A stretch of 64,000 nucleotides of DNA from Diploptera punctata (lineage: Eukaryota > Arthropoda > Insecta > Blattodea > Blaberidae), in assembly GCA_030220185.1 (NCBI GenBank), contig JASPKZ010003432.1, positions 2,158,501-2,222,500 of the forward strand. The letters run 5' to 3'. Of the stretch, positions 1-10,919 are shown one piece after another. The position numbers were made by a program, and so were the translations under genes. The notes under the pieces were generated by a model. It saw nothing but the letters and a program-made list of their open reading frames with translations. It was not told the origin of the DNA and ran no database searches. Each line of letters opens with the position of its first letter. Within the stretch, counting starts at the first letter, position 1.

Positions 1-1256
1 TAACAGATTTAATATATGACAAATGGGCAGAAAATGAGGTGAAGATTCCAACTCTAAACAGAGAATTAAATCCATTGCCTTGCCTTTATTTAGGTGTGAC
101 AGATAGAATCACTCAGCCAGCTATTTCTTCAATCATGCTTTGTTACAGAGGAAAAAATTAAAGTGAGAATAATAGAGGAAAGAATGCTGCATTAGCTCAG
201 ATAATACTCTGCTTCCTGACTAGCAAGTCAGGGTTCAGTGCCTGAGGGAGGTTGGAAATTTTTCCTTGTAAAATTTTTAATCTATAGTCTAGCAGAAGTG
301 TGGTGCACAATTTTTAATATTTGATTGTGCACTAGATGCTTGGATTAGATTCTAAACCTCTCTGCAGTACATATATTGAGAAGACAAGTGGTGGTATTGT
401 TGATAGAGACTCATTCGTTTTATGGGAACATTAAGTCTGGCACCCACTTTGGTTTCACCTTCTCCCTTCATCATCTTTGTTCCTCATACAATACACCATA
501 GTTAAATACTTAAACATACCCTCATCCTACACTCCTCTTGTGTACATAAAGCAAATACATATTATCTATGAGAGATCTGCAAAATGGTTCGTAAATTGAA
601 AGTAGAGTACATTAATGCCATCTACTTACCTAGTATGAACCCGAGGCATAAAAAAGTGCAGTGGGTGGCATTGGAACACACACAATAGAGAAAATTGTGC
701 CATTATAATAAAAATTTGTGTAAAAAGACCAACTAATTGTTAAAAGTAGGGTATGAGATTATTCATCCTAATTATTAGTATCTCCTTGATTAAAATTAAA
801 TGATTTACAAGAAAATTGGTCTTGGATCATAATTGCTCTTATTTATCAGCAGTTGGTTGCAACACATTTATTTTTTTCTTTTGTAAAAGACATGCATGTG
901 TTTCAGATAGCACAAAGATTCTTTTACAGAATTTTGCAGGCATCCAAGCTGCAGCGGCAGATGACTTTGGCTACTGCATTTTGAATATTTATATCAGTTT
1001 TATATTTAATTGTTATTTTGATGAAACTCGAAAGAACAGGCCTTGTAGTCATAGAATTGAATATGTTAACAGTAGGGGATGCATAAAGCATTTTATTTCA
1101 TACTATGTCAAATTTGATATGTTTATGTTATTAAAATGAGCATGGAAAATGAACTCTTACAGTTGTCAAATCCCTCACCACAAGCAACTTATGCCTACAT
1201 AAAAATTACACTGTAGCATATGGTGACTCATTTTAATGAAAGCATTATTAAGAATA

Positions 1257-1299
<43 letters not shown>

Positions 1300-1480
1300 C
1301 CCAAAGCAGTAATTTCAAACCCGTCATCTCTAATAGCCATTACCTTTAAAATTTGTTCATGACACATTACTGTAAATAGAAACCTTTCAATATACAGAAA
1401 ACAGCTCACATACCTCATATTGGCAACACTTTTCCTGGGAAGAAAATTGAATGTCGTTCACTGCCAATAATTAACTCGAG
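1..1480. other. Non-coding stretch, probable upstream CRTC intron
   Basis: No convincing gene. It holds a SINE-like stretch (185-600), an AT dinucleotide tract (about 1259-1296) and AT-rich sequence. An open frame at 816-1139 has no recognisable domain and lies in low-complexity context, so it is not called. Confidence 0.5.
185..600 (+). repeat. SINE-like repeat with tRNA-like head
   Basis: Positions 190-245 read like a degenerate tRNA (TGCATTAGCTCAG as A box, GGGTTCAGTGCC as B box). The body that follows (CTGGCACCCACTTTGG near 435 and AGATCTGCAAAATGG near 572) looks like a SINE body. No target-site duplication was found, so both limits are approximate. Confidence 0.35.
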
Positions 1481-1492
1481 ATCATGGGAATT

Positions 1493-2049
1493 CGTAAATT
1501 AATGAGTAATTTTTTACATCTTACCTCATAATTTATATTTCTTTAAACATGGGAAGTAGTTTTAAAGAGATCCAAAATGTCATAATGTCGGTTGAAAATG
1601 AGAGAGATGGTTCTCTTGAAAACTAGTTCCCATGTTTAAGGGAACAAAATATGAGGTAAGATGTAAAAAATTTATATATTAAATTTGGGAATTTATAAAA
1701 TTATGAGGTTCAATTCATAAGAATTAAATTAATCGTGATTATTTCTTACCTCATACTTCTATATTTCTTTAAATACAGCACTGCAGTATCGGCAACTTAT
1801 TGTCACCATCGTCAGCTGTTTTCACGATTGTCAATTTTTACTTTTGTTGGCGGCAAAGTAAAAATTGACAATCGTGAAAACAGCTGACGATGGTGACAAG
1901 AAGTTGCCGATACTGCAGTGCTGTATTTAAAGAAATATAGAAGTATGAGGTAAGAAATAATCACAATTAATTTAATTCTTATGTAAAAAATTACTCATTA
2001 ATTTACGAATTAAGAACCTTATAATGTTATTTTCCATATTTAACTATAA
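1493..2049. mobile_element. PLE-derived foldback element, interrupted by a second one
   Basis: The element is flanked by a perfect 12-bp target-site duplication ATCATGGGAATT at 1481-1492 and 2050-2061. Its arms end in TTTTTACATCTTACCTCATA (1511-1530) and the inverse (1650-1669). The right side carries the one-sided tail (AACCTTATAATGTTATTTTCC, 2013-2034). The core contains inverted copies of a CTAGTTCCCATGTTT segment. A second foldback (1673-1980) sits inside the right arm, so this copy is the older one. It has no open reading frame. Confidence 0.75.
1673..1980. mobile_element. Near-perfect foldback element nested in another
   Basis: A 12-bp target-site duplication ATGTAAAAAATT lies at 1661-1672 and 1981-1992. 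The two arms (about 1716-1846 and 1856-1983) are about 128 bp and differ at only two or three positions by eye, separated by about 10 bp. The tail lies on the left (ATTATGAGGTTCAATT, near 1700). The arms carry CTGACGATGG and a hairpin followed by CGATAC, a variant of the hammerhead-like core. It is the same subfamily as 34375-35060 but lacks that copy's endonuclease remnant. Confidence 0.8.
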
Positions 2050-2061
2050 ATCATGGGAATT

Positions 2062-2759
2062 GTTGATTTAATTTTAGCTTATATTTAAATAGCTCAGCTT
2101 AATATATTATTTCAATTAAAACATTTTAATCTATCCTTTTCCAACTTCATAAATATTCAATGAATATTTGTAGTAAATTACCCAAATACATTACTGCAAA
2201 TATATTTTATGACATTCTATATGGCAGCTCTGGGGTGAGCATCATTATAGTATACCTGATGTCTTATTTACACAATGTTTTTAATTTAATTGAAGGTAGG
2301 AAATTTAACATAGTATAAAATAAAATATGATACAATACAAGGATGGAAGACTTATGTATTCATTGAAAAATTATGCCCTCATCTATCAACTCAGTCATAA
2401 CTATTTCAACTTATACATAAAACATTGTCTTCAATTCTTGTATCATAATATACTATTACAAAACTATTTTAATAAATTATCCAGAGACTTCAACATATAT
2501 ACAAATAAACAATTTAATAAATTGTAGGTTGCAGGGACTAAATTTGTTATGGGATTGTATGGGGTGAATTTTTAAAACATCATTGGCATGCCAGGTAAGC
2601 AGTAGGTGATAGAAGGTGCAGTAATACAGTAGACTTCCTATGTGAGATCGTTAATTAGTTTTAATCACAAAATTATTAGGAAGTAACACCATGTCTCATT
2701 TTATTAAAGAATTTTAATTGATTATAATTGCAATGTTTTATGTAAATATGTTCACTCAT
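2062..2759. other. AT-rich, nothing recognised
   Basis: No coding signal, structured repeat or transposon end was recognised here. A tail-like AGGAAGTAACACCATG occurs near 2680, possibly a solo scrap of the foldback tail. Confidence 0.4.
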
Positions 2760-3085
2760 AAACGCATTCCATGGCACAACAGGCCTGGAAGACCCTTGGC
2801 CTACCAGCTGGCTGCTGGCCTCATATCTGCATGTGTTAATCACAAATGTAGGGGTGACATGTGGTCAGCATGTCAGGTCCCCAAGACATTATAGTTGGTT
2901 TTCTTAGCCTGGAGCCGCTATTTATTGTAGCTACCCAAATTCCTCATGATGCTGTATGGACACCAGTCCCATACCGACCGAAACTCCATGAGAAAATTTC
3001 TTCCACCATGGAGATCTGAACCAGTACAAGTTGTGTAACTCTGCACCAAGGCATCTTGCCATAACCACTTGGCTAGGTGCAGGAC
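2760..3085 (-). repeat. tRNA-derived SINE (GGCCAGTATGGGAC type)
   Basis: Read on the minus strand, a tRNA-like head (GCACCTAGCCAAGTGGTTA, near 3079) is followed by the body GAAATTTTCTCATGGAGTTT and GGTATGGGACTGGTG, then GGGTAGCTACAATA. The same body recurs at 20640-20950, 32046-32200, 46790-46905 and 47905-48070, which identifies a dispersed SINE family. The far end (near 2790, CCAGCAGCCAGCTGG on the minus strand) is the usual 3' block of these copies. No clear duplication was found. Confidence 0.6.
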
Positions 3086-3129
3086 TTTTTCACTCATGCT
3101 GAAAAATAAATTAATGTTTGAAGAGAACA

Positions 3130-4110
3130 TTTTTGCACAAACTGGGATTTGAACCCAAGATCCCTAGTTCTACATACTAGCATAGTAACCAGCTATGCTA
3201 TCTGGGCATCTCATTTCAGACAAAAAAAGTCTCTATTTTATTAATTCCCCAGTCACACAGCAGTGAACCATGTCCACGATACCATCTGGCTGCTTCTTAT
3301 TCAAGAAAACTTTGATAGGATTATTAACAACTATTATTGTTGTAATGCTAAAATTGCAATGTTTTATGTAAATTTTCCATTTGAAATGAGATGCCCAGAT
3401 ACCATAGTGGGTTAATGTGCTGAATGTAGAACTAAATATCTTGGGTAACAAAACTAAAATTATGGCATTTCATGGGAAGGACCCCATACAAAGTAAAATC
3501 TGTCTCCAGAATAAAATTTTAGAGAGATCTAACAATTTAAATATCTTGGATATTATCTCTCTATCTGGGATGAAAAGGATATCCCTGAAAAAATTACTAG
3601 TTATAATAAAAGTTTAGGAATTATTAATCAAGTTATAAAACCATCCCTTGTACAAAAAAACACCAGATTACGTTTATATAACACTTTGGCTAGACCAGTG
3701 TTGACCTATGGTAGTGAAGCATGGACACTAAAAAGACAACATGAAAGCAGAATAACGGCTTGTGAAATGAGATTCATGCGCAGAACAGCGGGTTACACCA
3801 GATGGGATCGGAAAAGGAACACCGATATCTTAAAAGAATTGAAGACTACGCCAATTTTGGAATATATTAAACAGTACCAACTAAATTGGAAACACCATCT
3901 CGAAAGAATGAGTTCAAATCAGATCCCCAGAGCTGTTTTTAATTATATACCAAGAGGACGAAGATCACTGGGCCGTCCTATGAAACACTGGAGGGAAAAT
4001 TTTCTGTAGGATCGTAACAGGCCTTGGCCTAATACTTGGAAGGAAGAAGAAGAATATGTTGGGTTCAAATACTAGTGTGGGCAAAAAAAATGTTCCCTTC
4101 AAAAATTATT
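3130..4110. repeat. Degenerate tRNA-like inverted repeat split by a LINE insertion
   Basis: A tRNA-like sequence on the minus strand (about 3134-3211, B box GGGTTCAAATCCC) faces its partial inverse GATGCCCAGATACCATAGTG at 3390-3409. The partner resumes at 4050 (GGTTCAAATACTAGTGTG) after the LINE fragment 3424-4047. It looks like an old foldback of the tRNA-like type. Limits are approximate. Confidence 0.4.
3424..4047 (+). pseudogene. LINE 3' end (group B), C-terminal domain remnant
   Basis: The longest open part (3686-4009) encodes MARPVLTYGSEAWTLKRQ, then EMRFMRRTAGYTRWDRKR and QYQLNWKHHLERM, ending with a GRRSLGRPMKHW motif. This is the region downstream of the reverse transcriptase in many insect LINEs (YGSE-W-TL, W--H--RM, GRP---W). 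Upstream sequence from 3430 continues the same protein in other frames. The copy ends in a GAAGAAGAAGAA tail at about 4045. It is 5'-truncated and frameshifted, so it is not functional. Confidence 0.8.
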
Positions 4111-4114
4111 ATAA

Positions 4115-4325
4115 TTATTTAAAACTTACCTCATATTTTGTTCTCTTATTCAAACATGTCCCAGGTGAGACAGCAAAGTATGAGGTGAGTTATAAATAAC
4201 TGATTCAATTACTTTGATAAAATACCAACTAGGTCTCAGTTTTTGGCTGAGAAAGGAAATATCCTTTGAAACATGTACCAGGTTAGGGAGCAAAATATGA
4301 GATGAGGTATAATTTAGTTAATTCG
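4115..4325. mobile_element. Foldback element remnant (two short copies)
   Basis: AAAACTTACCTCATATTTTG (about 4129) pairs with GTATGAGGTGAGTTATAAAT (about 4177). A second end, CAAAATATGAGATGAGGTAT, follows near 4290. The interior holds CTGAGAAAGGAAATATCC then GAAACATGTACC (4236-4270), a degenerate hammerhead-like core. No duplication was identified. Confidence 0.5.
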
Positions 4326-5239
4326 GTGGCTAGTGTTATAATATCTGCTTATTACTAAACCTACAGCACTGCTCATTGGTTACTGATGTACATAACTGTT
4401 GTGAAGTTGTGATTCTTACTCCTTATGAAAAAAACAATAGCATCACTGGTCTTTTCCATCTTCAAGATCAAATGGAATTTGTTTTCACCATCTCCTTCAA
4501 GGCCAAAATTTATCCCTCTTTCTCATTTGATATCATGAGGCAATCTTAATACATGGTGGTACAAGTTATTTCGGTATTGATTGATAGTCCTGTAACTATA
4601 TTTGTGTTTAGTTCCTCTCAAATTTCTTAATTTATCATGTGGTGTACTAATTAATTACTATTTTTCTTAAAGGAGAATAGTATGAGGTTCTTCTTGAAAC
4701 AATGGATTTTATGTAATATGATTGCTTAGTAAAGACACATTTATTTAATTGAAAAGTGTGTAGGAAGTTTTGGAATTAAGTCCTTGATTATAATATACTG
4801 CACAAAAAGCTGTTCATAATGTAAAGAAAAAAAAATTGTATAAAACCAATGAATTCACTGACGAAAAAAAAATCCATTTTTTCATCTACTCTTCTCTAAA
4901 TATTTTTTTTATTTGTTGAGCAAAGTCATTTTAATTGGATATTGAGATATTTGTTATGGAATTTTAGTGATTTTATGATATACAGGAGAGAAGACAAATT
5001 TTTAATTTCAAAATGAAAAAATATTTATCTATAAAAAATAAAGTCTGGTAAAAAAAACAGAGATCCTGGGTTCAAATCCCGATTTAGACATAATTTTTTC
5101 TCTTAAAATATTAATTTGTCCTTTAATGTAAATGCCAAATATAAAATAAAAACATCAAAATTATTTTTTAAATTTCAAAATTGTTTAAAATCCCACATTT
5201 ATAAGCATAGGAAATGCAAACTTATTTTTTTTTAGAAGT
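4326..5239. other. AT-rich; one tRNA-like scrap
   Basis: Mostly featureless AT-rich DNA. At 5055-5120 a B-box-like CTGGGTTCAAATCCC and the tail TCTCTTAAAATATTAATTTG match the 3' half and tail of the tRNA-like repeats seen near 25-27 kb. Confidence 0.4.
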
Positions 5240-5545
5240 CCTGAAAATAAGACAGAAGAGAGCAAAATCAGAAATGAATTTATTAGAGGTTCGATGGGAG
5301 AACAAAAATTGACAGAAGTAATAGAAAAAAGAGATTAAAATGGTTCAGATACGTAAAAATGATGGAGGAGAATACCAAGGAAAGCTGTGGAGATGCAAAT
5401 GAAAGGTAGAATTTAACTGGTAAAACCCAAGAGCAGATGCCTTGAACAAGTTAAAATGTGACAAATCCAGGAAAAGGAAGGGTGGCTTAATAAAACTTCT
5501 TGATTGAGACTATGTTCTGAGATGACCCACATATCAGAAATGCTA
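5240..5545 (+). pseudogene. LINE C-terminal remnant (group C), heavily decayed
   Basis: Decayed reading frames resemble the post-RT domain of the LINEs at 21578-21980 and 24370-24800: AAAATGGTTCAGATACG corresponds to the WF-Y---M region and AGGTAGAATTTAACTGG to the GR---GRP region. The copy is short, has no open frame and no clear duplication. The call rests on pattern only. Confidence 0.35.
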
Positions 5546-6304
5546 TAATAATAATAAAGAAAAAAATAGAGTATGTAAAACATGACATTCTTTGTGATGT
5601 AATGACTCCTATGTATTGATTACTAGAGGAGATAGGTATTTACATAGCATTTTATTTAACAAAAATCTTTTAACTTCTCAGCAGGTTATGAAACTCACCA
5701 ACAATTTTTTCTCATGGCTATCCTTCTGAAGGATAATACTCAGAATTTTATCACCTTTAAAAAATAACTCTAGTGATAATGAAATATTATTTGTGATAAT
5801 GAAATATTTTCAAAAAACCTTTAAATAATACAGTTACATATAACTTTAGTGAATTACCAAGTGCGTTGGGTTGAAGGCAATTCTTTAGATTTGTATTAAT
5901 GAAGACCAAGATTCAGATCCTTGTATATCAACTAACCTAACTGGGGTTATTATTTACCACATTCCACTACACTATTAATTATCATTTATTGATTCATAGT
6001 CCATGGTTACTATAACTATTATCTAGATTCAAGGTTCACAGGTTCTGACCTGGCTGGATCAATAGATTTTCAGGTCATAAATTCCTGAGTACAGCTTCCT
6101 TAGGAATAGAAATAGAGTTGTGGATCCTATATAATTGATTTACAACATGTGCTTCTGAGAAAAAAAAAAGTTGGCCTTTTCCTGCTTAGCTTTGAATTGT
6201 TAAAGAATATCACTAAATAAAATTCTAATGGATTTAAATTATATTGAGTTTACATAAGATACATGAATGTGCACTATTGAAAAATTTATTTTAAAGTGGG
6301 AAAA
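5546..6304. other. Unresolved repeat-like DNA
   Basis: Around 6160-6230, GCTTAGCTTTGAATTGTTAA and ATAAAATTCTAATGG resemble the 3' end of the SINE at 52430-52675. The rest is not recognised. Confidence 0.35.
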
Positions 6305-7140
6305 AATTGGAGCTGGAAGTAAATATCATCATCATCATCATCTGCATTCATGGATTAGGTCTGTTGACCCGTTTCGACTTAAGCCCATAAGTAAATATCA
6401 ATAAACCATATATCACATGTAGAAATGCATTACATAATGGAAATGGACAGTTAATGATAAATGAATGAAAATTTGAATAAGTGGTTGAATTAAAATACTT
6501 AGAAACAATAATTCTTCTTCTTCCTTCCAAGTATTAGGCCGAGACCTGTTACGATCCTATAGAAAATTTTCCCTTATGGGAAATTCTCGTATAAGACTTG
6601 AAAGCATAATAATAGTCCCTTCGATTGGTTGCTGGCCAAAGGAAGGCAAGACCAGTGATGGGGCTGCCATCTTATAGCCTCTGGTCAGGCTTTTCTGGAG
6701 AAGAAAAGAAAATAAAGGAAAGAAGAAATGGAAAAAAGGAAGGACTCCCTAGACCCTCGGATGCCCTAATAGCGTCGGGGTCGAAAAAACAAGAGTTAAC
6801 CAAGAGAGGTTAGATAGTAAAGTTAAAAGAGTGCAAAACACAAGTAAGTGGAAGAAATGTTTTGCACAGCTTGGGCACCTTGTGGTCGCCATCCACATAT
6901 CCCCTAGATGAGGACCCCTGAGGGGAGAAACAATAATTACAAACAGAAATGATGTGTAGAAAGAAATTAAACATAGCCTCAATTCTGGAAATGGATGCTA
7001 TTTCACTTTAAGTGACTATGTATCATCCCAACTTAAAATAAAACTATATAAAACTGTTATTCTTCTAGTTATATGAATGTGAAATATGGACTCATACTCT
7101 AAGAGAGGAGAAAAGTTTTTGAGTATTTGAGAATAAAGTT
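6305..7140 (+). pseudogene. RTE-type LINE fragment, interrupted at 6514-6925
   Basis: AATTGGAGCTGGAAGTAAAT (6307) and CACATGTAGAAATGCATTAC (6415) match the post-YADD coding region of the full-length element at 60619-63882. After the insertion the same sequence resumes at 6939 (ACAAACAGAAATGATG) and runs to about 7140 (YKTVIL--YEC---WTL region). No open frame survives. It continues in spirit with the 3' end at 7880-8215. Confidence 0.7.
6514..6925 (-). mobile_element. Internally deleted LINE (5' end joined to 3' end) with TSD
   Basis: A perfect 13-bp duplication AGAAACAATAATT flanks it (6501-6513 and 6926-6938). Read on the minus strand, it begins with a LINE-like 5' region (CCACAAGGTGCCCAAGCTGT, ACGCTATTAGGGCATCCGAG) and ends with CTAATACTTGGAAGGAAGAA plus GAAGAAG. 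That is the same 3' end as the group B LINE at 3424-4047. Almost the whole coding part is missing, so this is a 412-bp SINE-like derivative. Confidence 0.75.
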
Positions 7141-7462
7141 CCAGTGACACTTCTTCCATATGGGATTATATTTGTCATGATACACCTTGGGGATCATAAG
7201 CAAAGATCATCATTTGCTTGGCCTTTGATTTAGCTTGTTGAAACCACCATAAAAATGATTAGCCCAACAAGAAACTCTACCAAAGTCTACTGTAAACTCA
7301 CCACAAACTTTACTCAAAGAACAGTGGATTTCTTTGGGTTTTTGCCATGTAAAGTTTTAATTTTAATGTATGGCCTCTGATCTACATGAGTCATAGTACC
7401 CAACACACCTGCAGGCTCTATACAAGTATAGAGTCGTGATGTTATAATTTAAATTAACATTT
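7141..7462. other. Nothing recognised
   Basis: No coding, repeat or transposon end was recognised between the RTE fragment and the tRNA-like foldback. Confidence 0.4.
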
Positions 7463-7760
7463 TCCAGAATTGGATATAGTTTTATTTTAGAAAGAAAAAT
7501 TACATTCGAACGGGAGTCGACCCCGGATCTTTGACTCTATACGTCAGTGCGATAACCATTATACTATTCAAACTTCCAATAGGAATGTCAAATTTATTTC
7601 CACTTATACAAGGCTGATATCCGTCGATGAAAGGAGAATTGTATAAGTTGAAAGGAGTTTGATGTTTTTATTGGAAGTTTAAATGGCGCAACGGTTATTG
7701 CACTGACGTACAGAGTCAGAGACTCCCGATTCGAACATAATTTTTCTTTCTAAAATAGAG
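7463..7760. mobile_element. tRNA-like foldback element
   Basis: A minus-strand tRNA-like unit (about 7505-7573) faces a plus-strand unit (7677-7736). Both are followed outward by TTTTTCTTTCTAAAAT. The plus unit has the anticodon arm CTGAC-GTACAGA-GTCAG, with loop triplet ACA and a U at position 33, but lacks part of the T arm. The left side starts TTCCAGAATTGGATATAG, the tail also found in the copy at 17616-18024. Duplication not resolved. Confidence 0.65.
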
Positions 7761-7879
7761 TAGTGAATTGATACAACGACTACACATGCTTCTTTCTCAA
7801 GTCTTCAACTGCAACTAACATAATTTTCACTAGTATATTACCATCTGCAATACTGCCAACCTGTGCATTACTTTTGAAA

Positions 7880-8215
7880 TTACCATTGTATTAATCACGA
7901 TTTGAGGGAGATAAATTATACAGGGGATGAATGGAAAATATTAACTTAGAATAGGAATGTATAGATAGATGACTTATGATGATCTTGAAGAAGATTTTCG
8001 GGCTGTAGGCCGTGGTTGTGAGGCTTGTAGTTCCCGACGTTTCACCAGAGACTGCATCTGGCATCCTCAAGGGTTGTCTTGAAAAAATCTTCTTCAAGAT
8101 CATCATAGCAACTCCGGCCGTGAAAGTCTATGTCATACAATAGATGACTTATGTCTGCATGGCCATGAACTGCCAGTTTCAATAGTCCCAGTGAGTTAGT
8201 TAATTATCAAAGAAA
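7880..8215 (+). pseudogene. 3' end of an RTE-type LINE, split by a PLE end
   Basis: GATTTGAGGGAGATAAATTA (7900), then TCTGCATGGCCATGAACTGC (8154) and GTGAGTTAGTTAATTA (8191) match the last coding codons (D-RE-DY-GNDW and A-MNL) and the GTTA/GTAA tail of the element at 60619-63882. It is interrupted by 7979-8139. Confidence 0.75.
7979..8139 (-). mobile_element. Solo PLE terminal fragment with hammerhead-like core
   Basis: A 14-bp duplication ATAGATGACTTATG lies at 7965-7978 and 8140-8153. The 161-bp insert is a hairpin: AAGAAGATTTTCGGGCTGT on one side, AATCTTCTTCAAGATCATC on the other. It ends in a GACTTTCACGGCCGGAG block, also present at the end of the PLE at 57590. The minus strand contains TTGAGGATGCCAGA, a loop, TCTGGTGAAACGTC (8036-8070), a hammerhead-like core. 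There is no protein-coding sequence. Confidence 0.7.
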
Positions 8216-8234
8216 CAGATGGCACATCATGATA

Positions 8235-8972
8235 CAGGGCTACCAATATAAAACCGGACTGGCCTTACAGAGTTTCACTCGGCACGCAGTGCTGTCTCTT
8301 CCTCCCGCAATTCACCCTGCCTGCCACCCGTCCTTGAACTGTTTCTTACCTTATAGAAAATGCTGGAAATGTTGTCCTCCCGCAGTTAAACAGGCATTAT
8401 ACCGAGTAAACACATTTAGATTGACACGCTGTAGTTCGGGCACTGTCAAGTTTCTGATTTCATTTCTTATGTTGTTCTTCAGTACTTCCAATGTGTGCGG
8501 TTTGAGTTTTAACAATTTTGTTGCTGTATGTGCAGAAGATACTGAAATCCCAACTTGTTGTGCTAATTTTGGTAATGATTTTTGTGGTGAACGTTCCAAA
8601 TTTTCGCCAGTTTCATCTAATTTTTCTTCGATGAGAACCGTACGCCTTCGCATGTGTTTCTTATTTTGTACTGAACCAGTGATCTCAAATTTAGTCACAA
8701 GATCGTGGATTGTCGATCTGGAAGGAGGTAATTGTCCAGGGAAGTTCCGAATAAATTCCTCGCAAATGCGATGAGCTGATTCGTATTTATAACAACATTT
8801 ACACACATAAATTCGCTGCTCTAATGTCAGCTAACGTCTCATCTTGTCGAACGATAGTAAACTGACTAGTTCAAGGACGAGCGGCTGGCAGAGTGAAATG
8901 CAGACGAGGAGAGAGCGCTGCCTGACGGGTGAAACCCCGTGAGGCCAGTCCAGGTTTATATTGGAAGCCCGT
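8235..8972 (-). mobile_element. Internally deleted mariner-type transposon
   Basis: The terminal inverted repeats are about 105 bp (8235-8345 and 8862-8972): CCAATATAAAACCGGACTGG faces CCAATATAAACCTGGACTGG on the other strand. The sequence TA borders both ends, as expected for IS630/Tc1/mariner elements. It contains one truncated transposase frame (8351-8806). Confidence 0.75.
8351..8806 (-). pseudogene. Mariner-type transposase, DNA-binding half fused to C-terminal tip
   Basis: The 151-residue frame begins with a paired helix-turn-helix region. Residues about 10-50 contain EFIRNFPGQ, STIHDLVTKF and TGSVQNKK, followed by a second HTH-like stretch around LPKLAQQVGISVSSAH (about 80-95). It then jumps to the C-terminal tip (VLKNNIRNEIRNL then GGQHFQHFL). 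The whole DDE/D catalytic core is missing, compared with about 350 residues in the family, so it cannot cut DNA. It might still bind the terminal repeats. The frame is open, so the deletion kept phase. The frame read on the opposite strand is a shadow. Confidence 0.75.
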
Positions 8973-10219
8973 TACTTTGTTATAATAAATGACAATATCA
9001 ACAAAAAAAATAATAAAGTTTGTTAAAGCAACAGTAACAGAATGAAGTAGTACATATTTGTGTTAAGAATGGATCTTATTTTGGATAGATTATAGACATG
9101 TGGCCTAAGATGTTCAAGCTTCTCTAAAAATTGAACTAAAAAACCAACAAATACTATATTTACTCGCGTATTTCATGCAGTTTTTACCATATTTTTGTGA
9201 TCTAAATGGTGGATGTATAATTAATGCAAGAAAAGTTTTATGGCTGTAGGTTTTGTTGTTCATCAGTAGTATAAGCTAAGTAAGAGGGAGTCATTTGCTT
9301 TTTACCCCACCCCTCGATTCTTAGCCAGATCCTCACATATACACATCCAAGGCTAGGCTTGTCTTTGTACATTCAGTTATAGAACATTTCTAAAATTCCA
9401 TATTTATTGTGCCAGGCTTTTGAAAACTATGCTATTTGTAAAAAAAAATGTTTGTACTGCAAGAATGGCAGTTATTAGTAGCACAGAAGATAATTGACAA
9501 CCTTAGCACTAATGCCTTGTTAAGGACCCCCTACCACTCTCTGCTGGCTATAGGACAAATGAAATTCCATATTCCCCCCAACTCAATCTGCTGGTAAAGT
9601 ACATTCAATTGAAAACTGGAAAAAAAAAAAAAAAAAAATTGTATTTCATACATGCGTGAAATAAACTAAGAAAAATATTTTTTTTTTAATTTAATGCAAA
9701 ACATCCTGGTGCATGAATTATGTGAGTAAACACGGTAAATTAAATTTTTATTATTAATCATAATTGATTATTTTATTGATTTAATAAATGATATCATTAT
9801 CAGAAATTTCCATTTATATGAATGTCTTACAACATAATATCTTCCACAAAGTTCTTTCTAGCCAAACTTCCTCTTCCTGGATTTTTTCTAATTATAACCC
9901 TTTTTTTTCTATATATATTTTAACTTGATCCGGCCACCTGGTCCTGGATCTTCACAGATTTTTTTTTCTGTTTTCATTTGCACCCCCCCCCCCATATCAT
10001 TCCTGGTATTCTTCCTTCCTCAATCCTTTTTAGATGCAACAAAGTAAATGTATGAAATATTCAAAAGAAGATCTCCTGGCTTTATAAAGTAATGTTTAAA
10101 TTTCCATTAAAAATCTTCTTAAATGAGAAGCTAACATTTGTGTGTCTATACAACAGTTCATAGCAATTGACAATCAGGAATTAAAATGCATAAGAGAAAA
10201 ATTAGCATTTATAGTGGAG
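8973..10219. other. AT-rich, nothing recognised
   Basis: Homopolymer runs (A tract near 9620, T tract near 9680, C tract near 9985) and AT-rich DNA. No gene, splice-bounded exon or transposon terminus was recognised. Confidence 0.4.
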
Positions 10220-10294
10220 GCCTAATGTAGCTCACACAGTAAGGGCATTAGCATATAAAGCTAAAAGGTCCTGGGTTCGTACCCCAATCTAGGC
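10220..10294 (+). repeat. tRNA-like repeat unit
   Basis: The 75-nt body starts GCCTAATGTAGCTC and ends CAATCTAGGC, giving a partial acceptor stem. The D arm is damaged (GCTC facing AGGG), while TTAGC-GCTAA forms an anticodon stem. The B box is GGGTTCGTACC. It is followed by TTATTTTTCTACTCAAATAT, the usual tail start. It is a decayed member of the family, not a tRNA gene. Confidence 0.5.
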
Positions 10295-10915
10295 GTTTAT
10301 TTTTCTACTCAAATATATTAAATACTATTTATTGAACAAAATAATGGTGAAATGTGGCCTGTTCTTGCGAGTTTGAATGTTATTTTAATTTTGTTGTATT
10401 CTTAAGTGTTATTGCTAATATTCAGTGCATGAATTCTTTTAATATTTGTACAAAGAAATATTTCTTTTTGTCAATTTAATATGTAGAAATAATTTTTTAA
10501 CTTTTTTTATTTCACTTTCAATTTTGTCATTTTTCACTTAAGAATATATGTAGAAAGTAGTTCTGTATATATTACTGTGGAATGTTCTAGAAGAGTTTTA
10601 TCATGTTAATATGTATCTTCTTGTCATTGTAACATTTAGATTTATATAATTCACAATTTTGTTAGTTAATTTCACTATTTTTTTAACACACAAAACAGCG
10701 TTCAGAAAACTTAAAACAATTTTATTTTCCCCTTTTTTATATTTAATTTCTCCTGATATGTCTGTTTAATATAGACATTAAGATTACTCATGGATCATGA
10801 TGTAGGGCCGCGTGCAAATACATTAGTCTCTACTCAAATTACTTCCAATCACTGGTGAGCTGACTCACCGTGAGCAAGTGCAAAGATCGAATTAGCTACC
10901 CACTAATTGGTCATG
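10295..10915. other. AT-rich, nothing recognised
   Basis: No features recognised beyond AT-rich sequence. Confidence 0.4.
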
Positions 10916-10919
10916 CATG

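Noticed and set aside
816..1139. 107-residue open frame on the + strand, with TTGCAG followed by GCATCCAAGCTGCAGC inside
   Set aside because: No domain, no matching donor after the acceptor-like sites, and no link to the CRTC exons.
8229..8774. 181-residue open frame on the + strand
   Set aside because: It is the antisense shadow of the mariner-type transposase remnant at 8351-8806 and includes terminal-repeat sequence.
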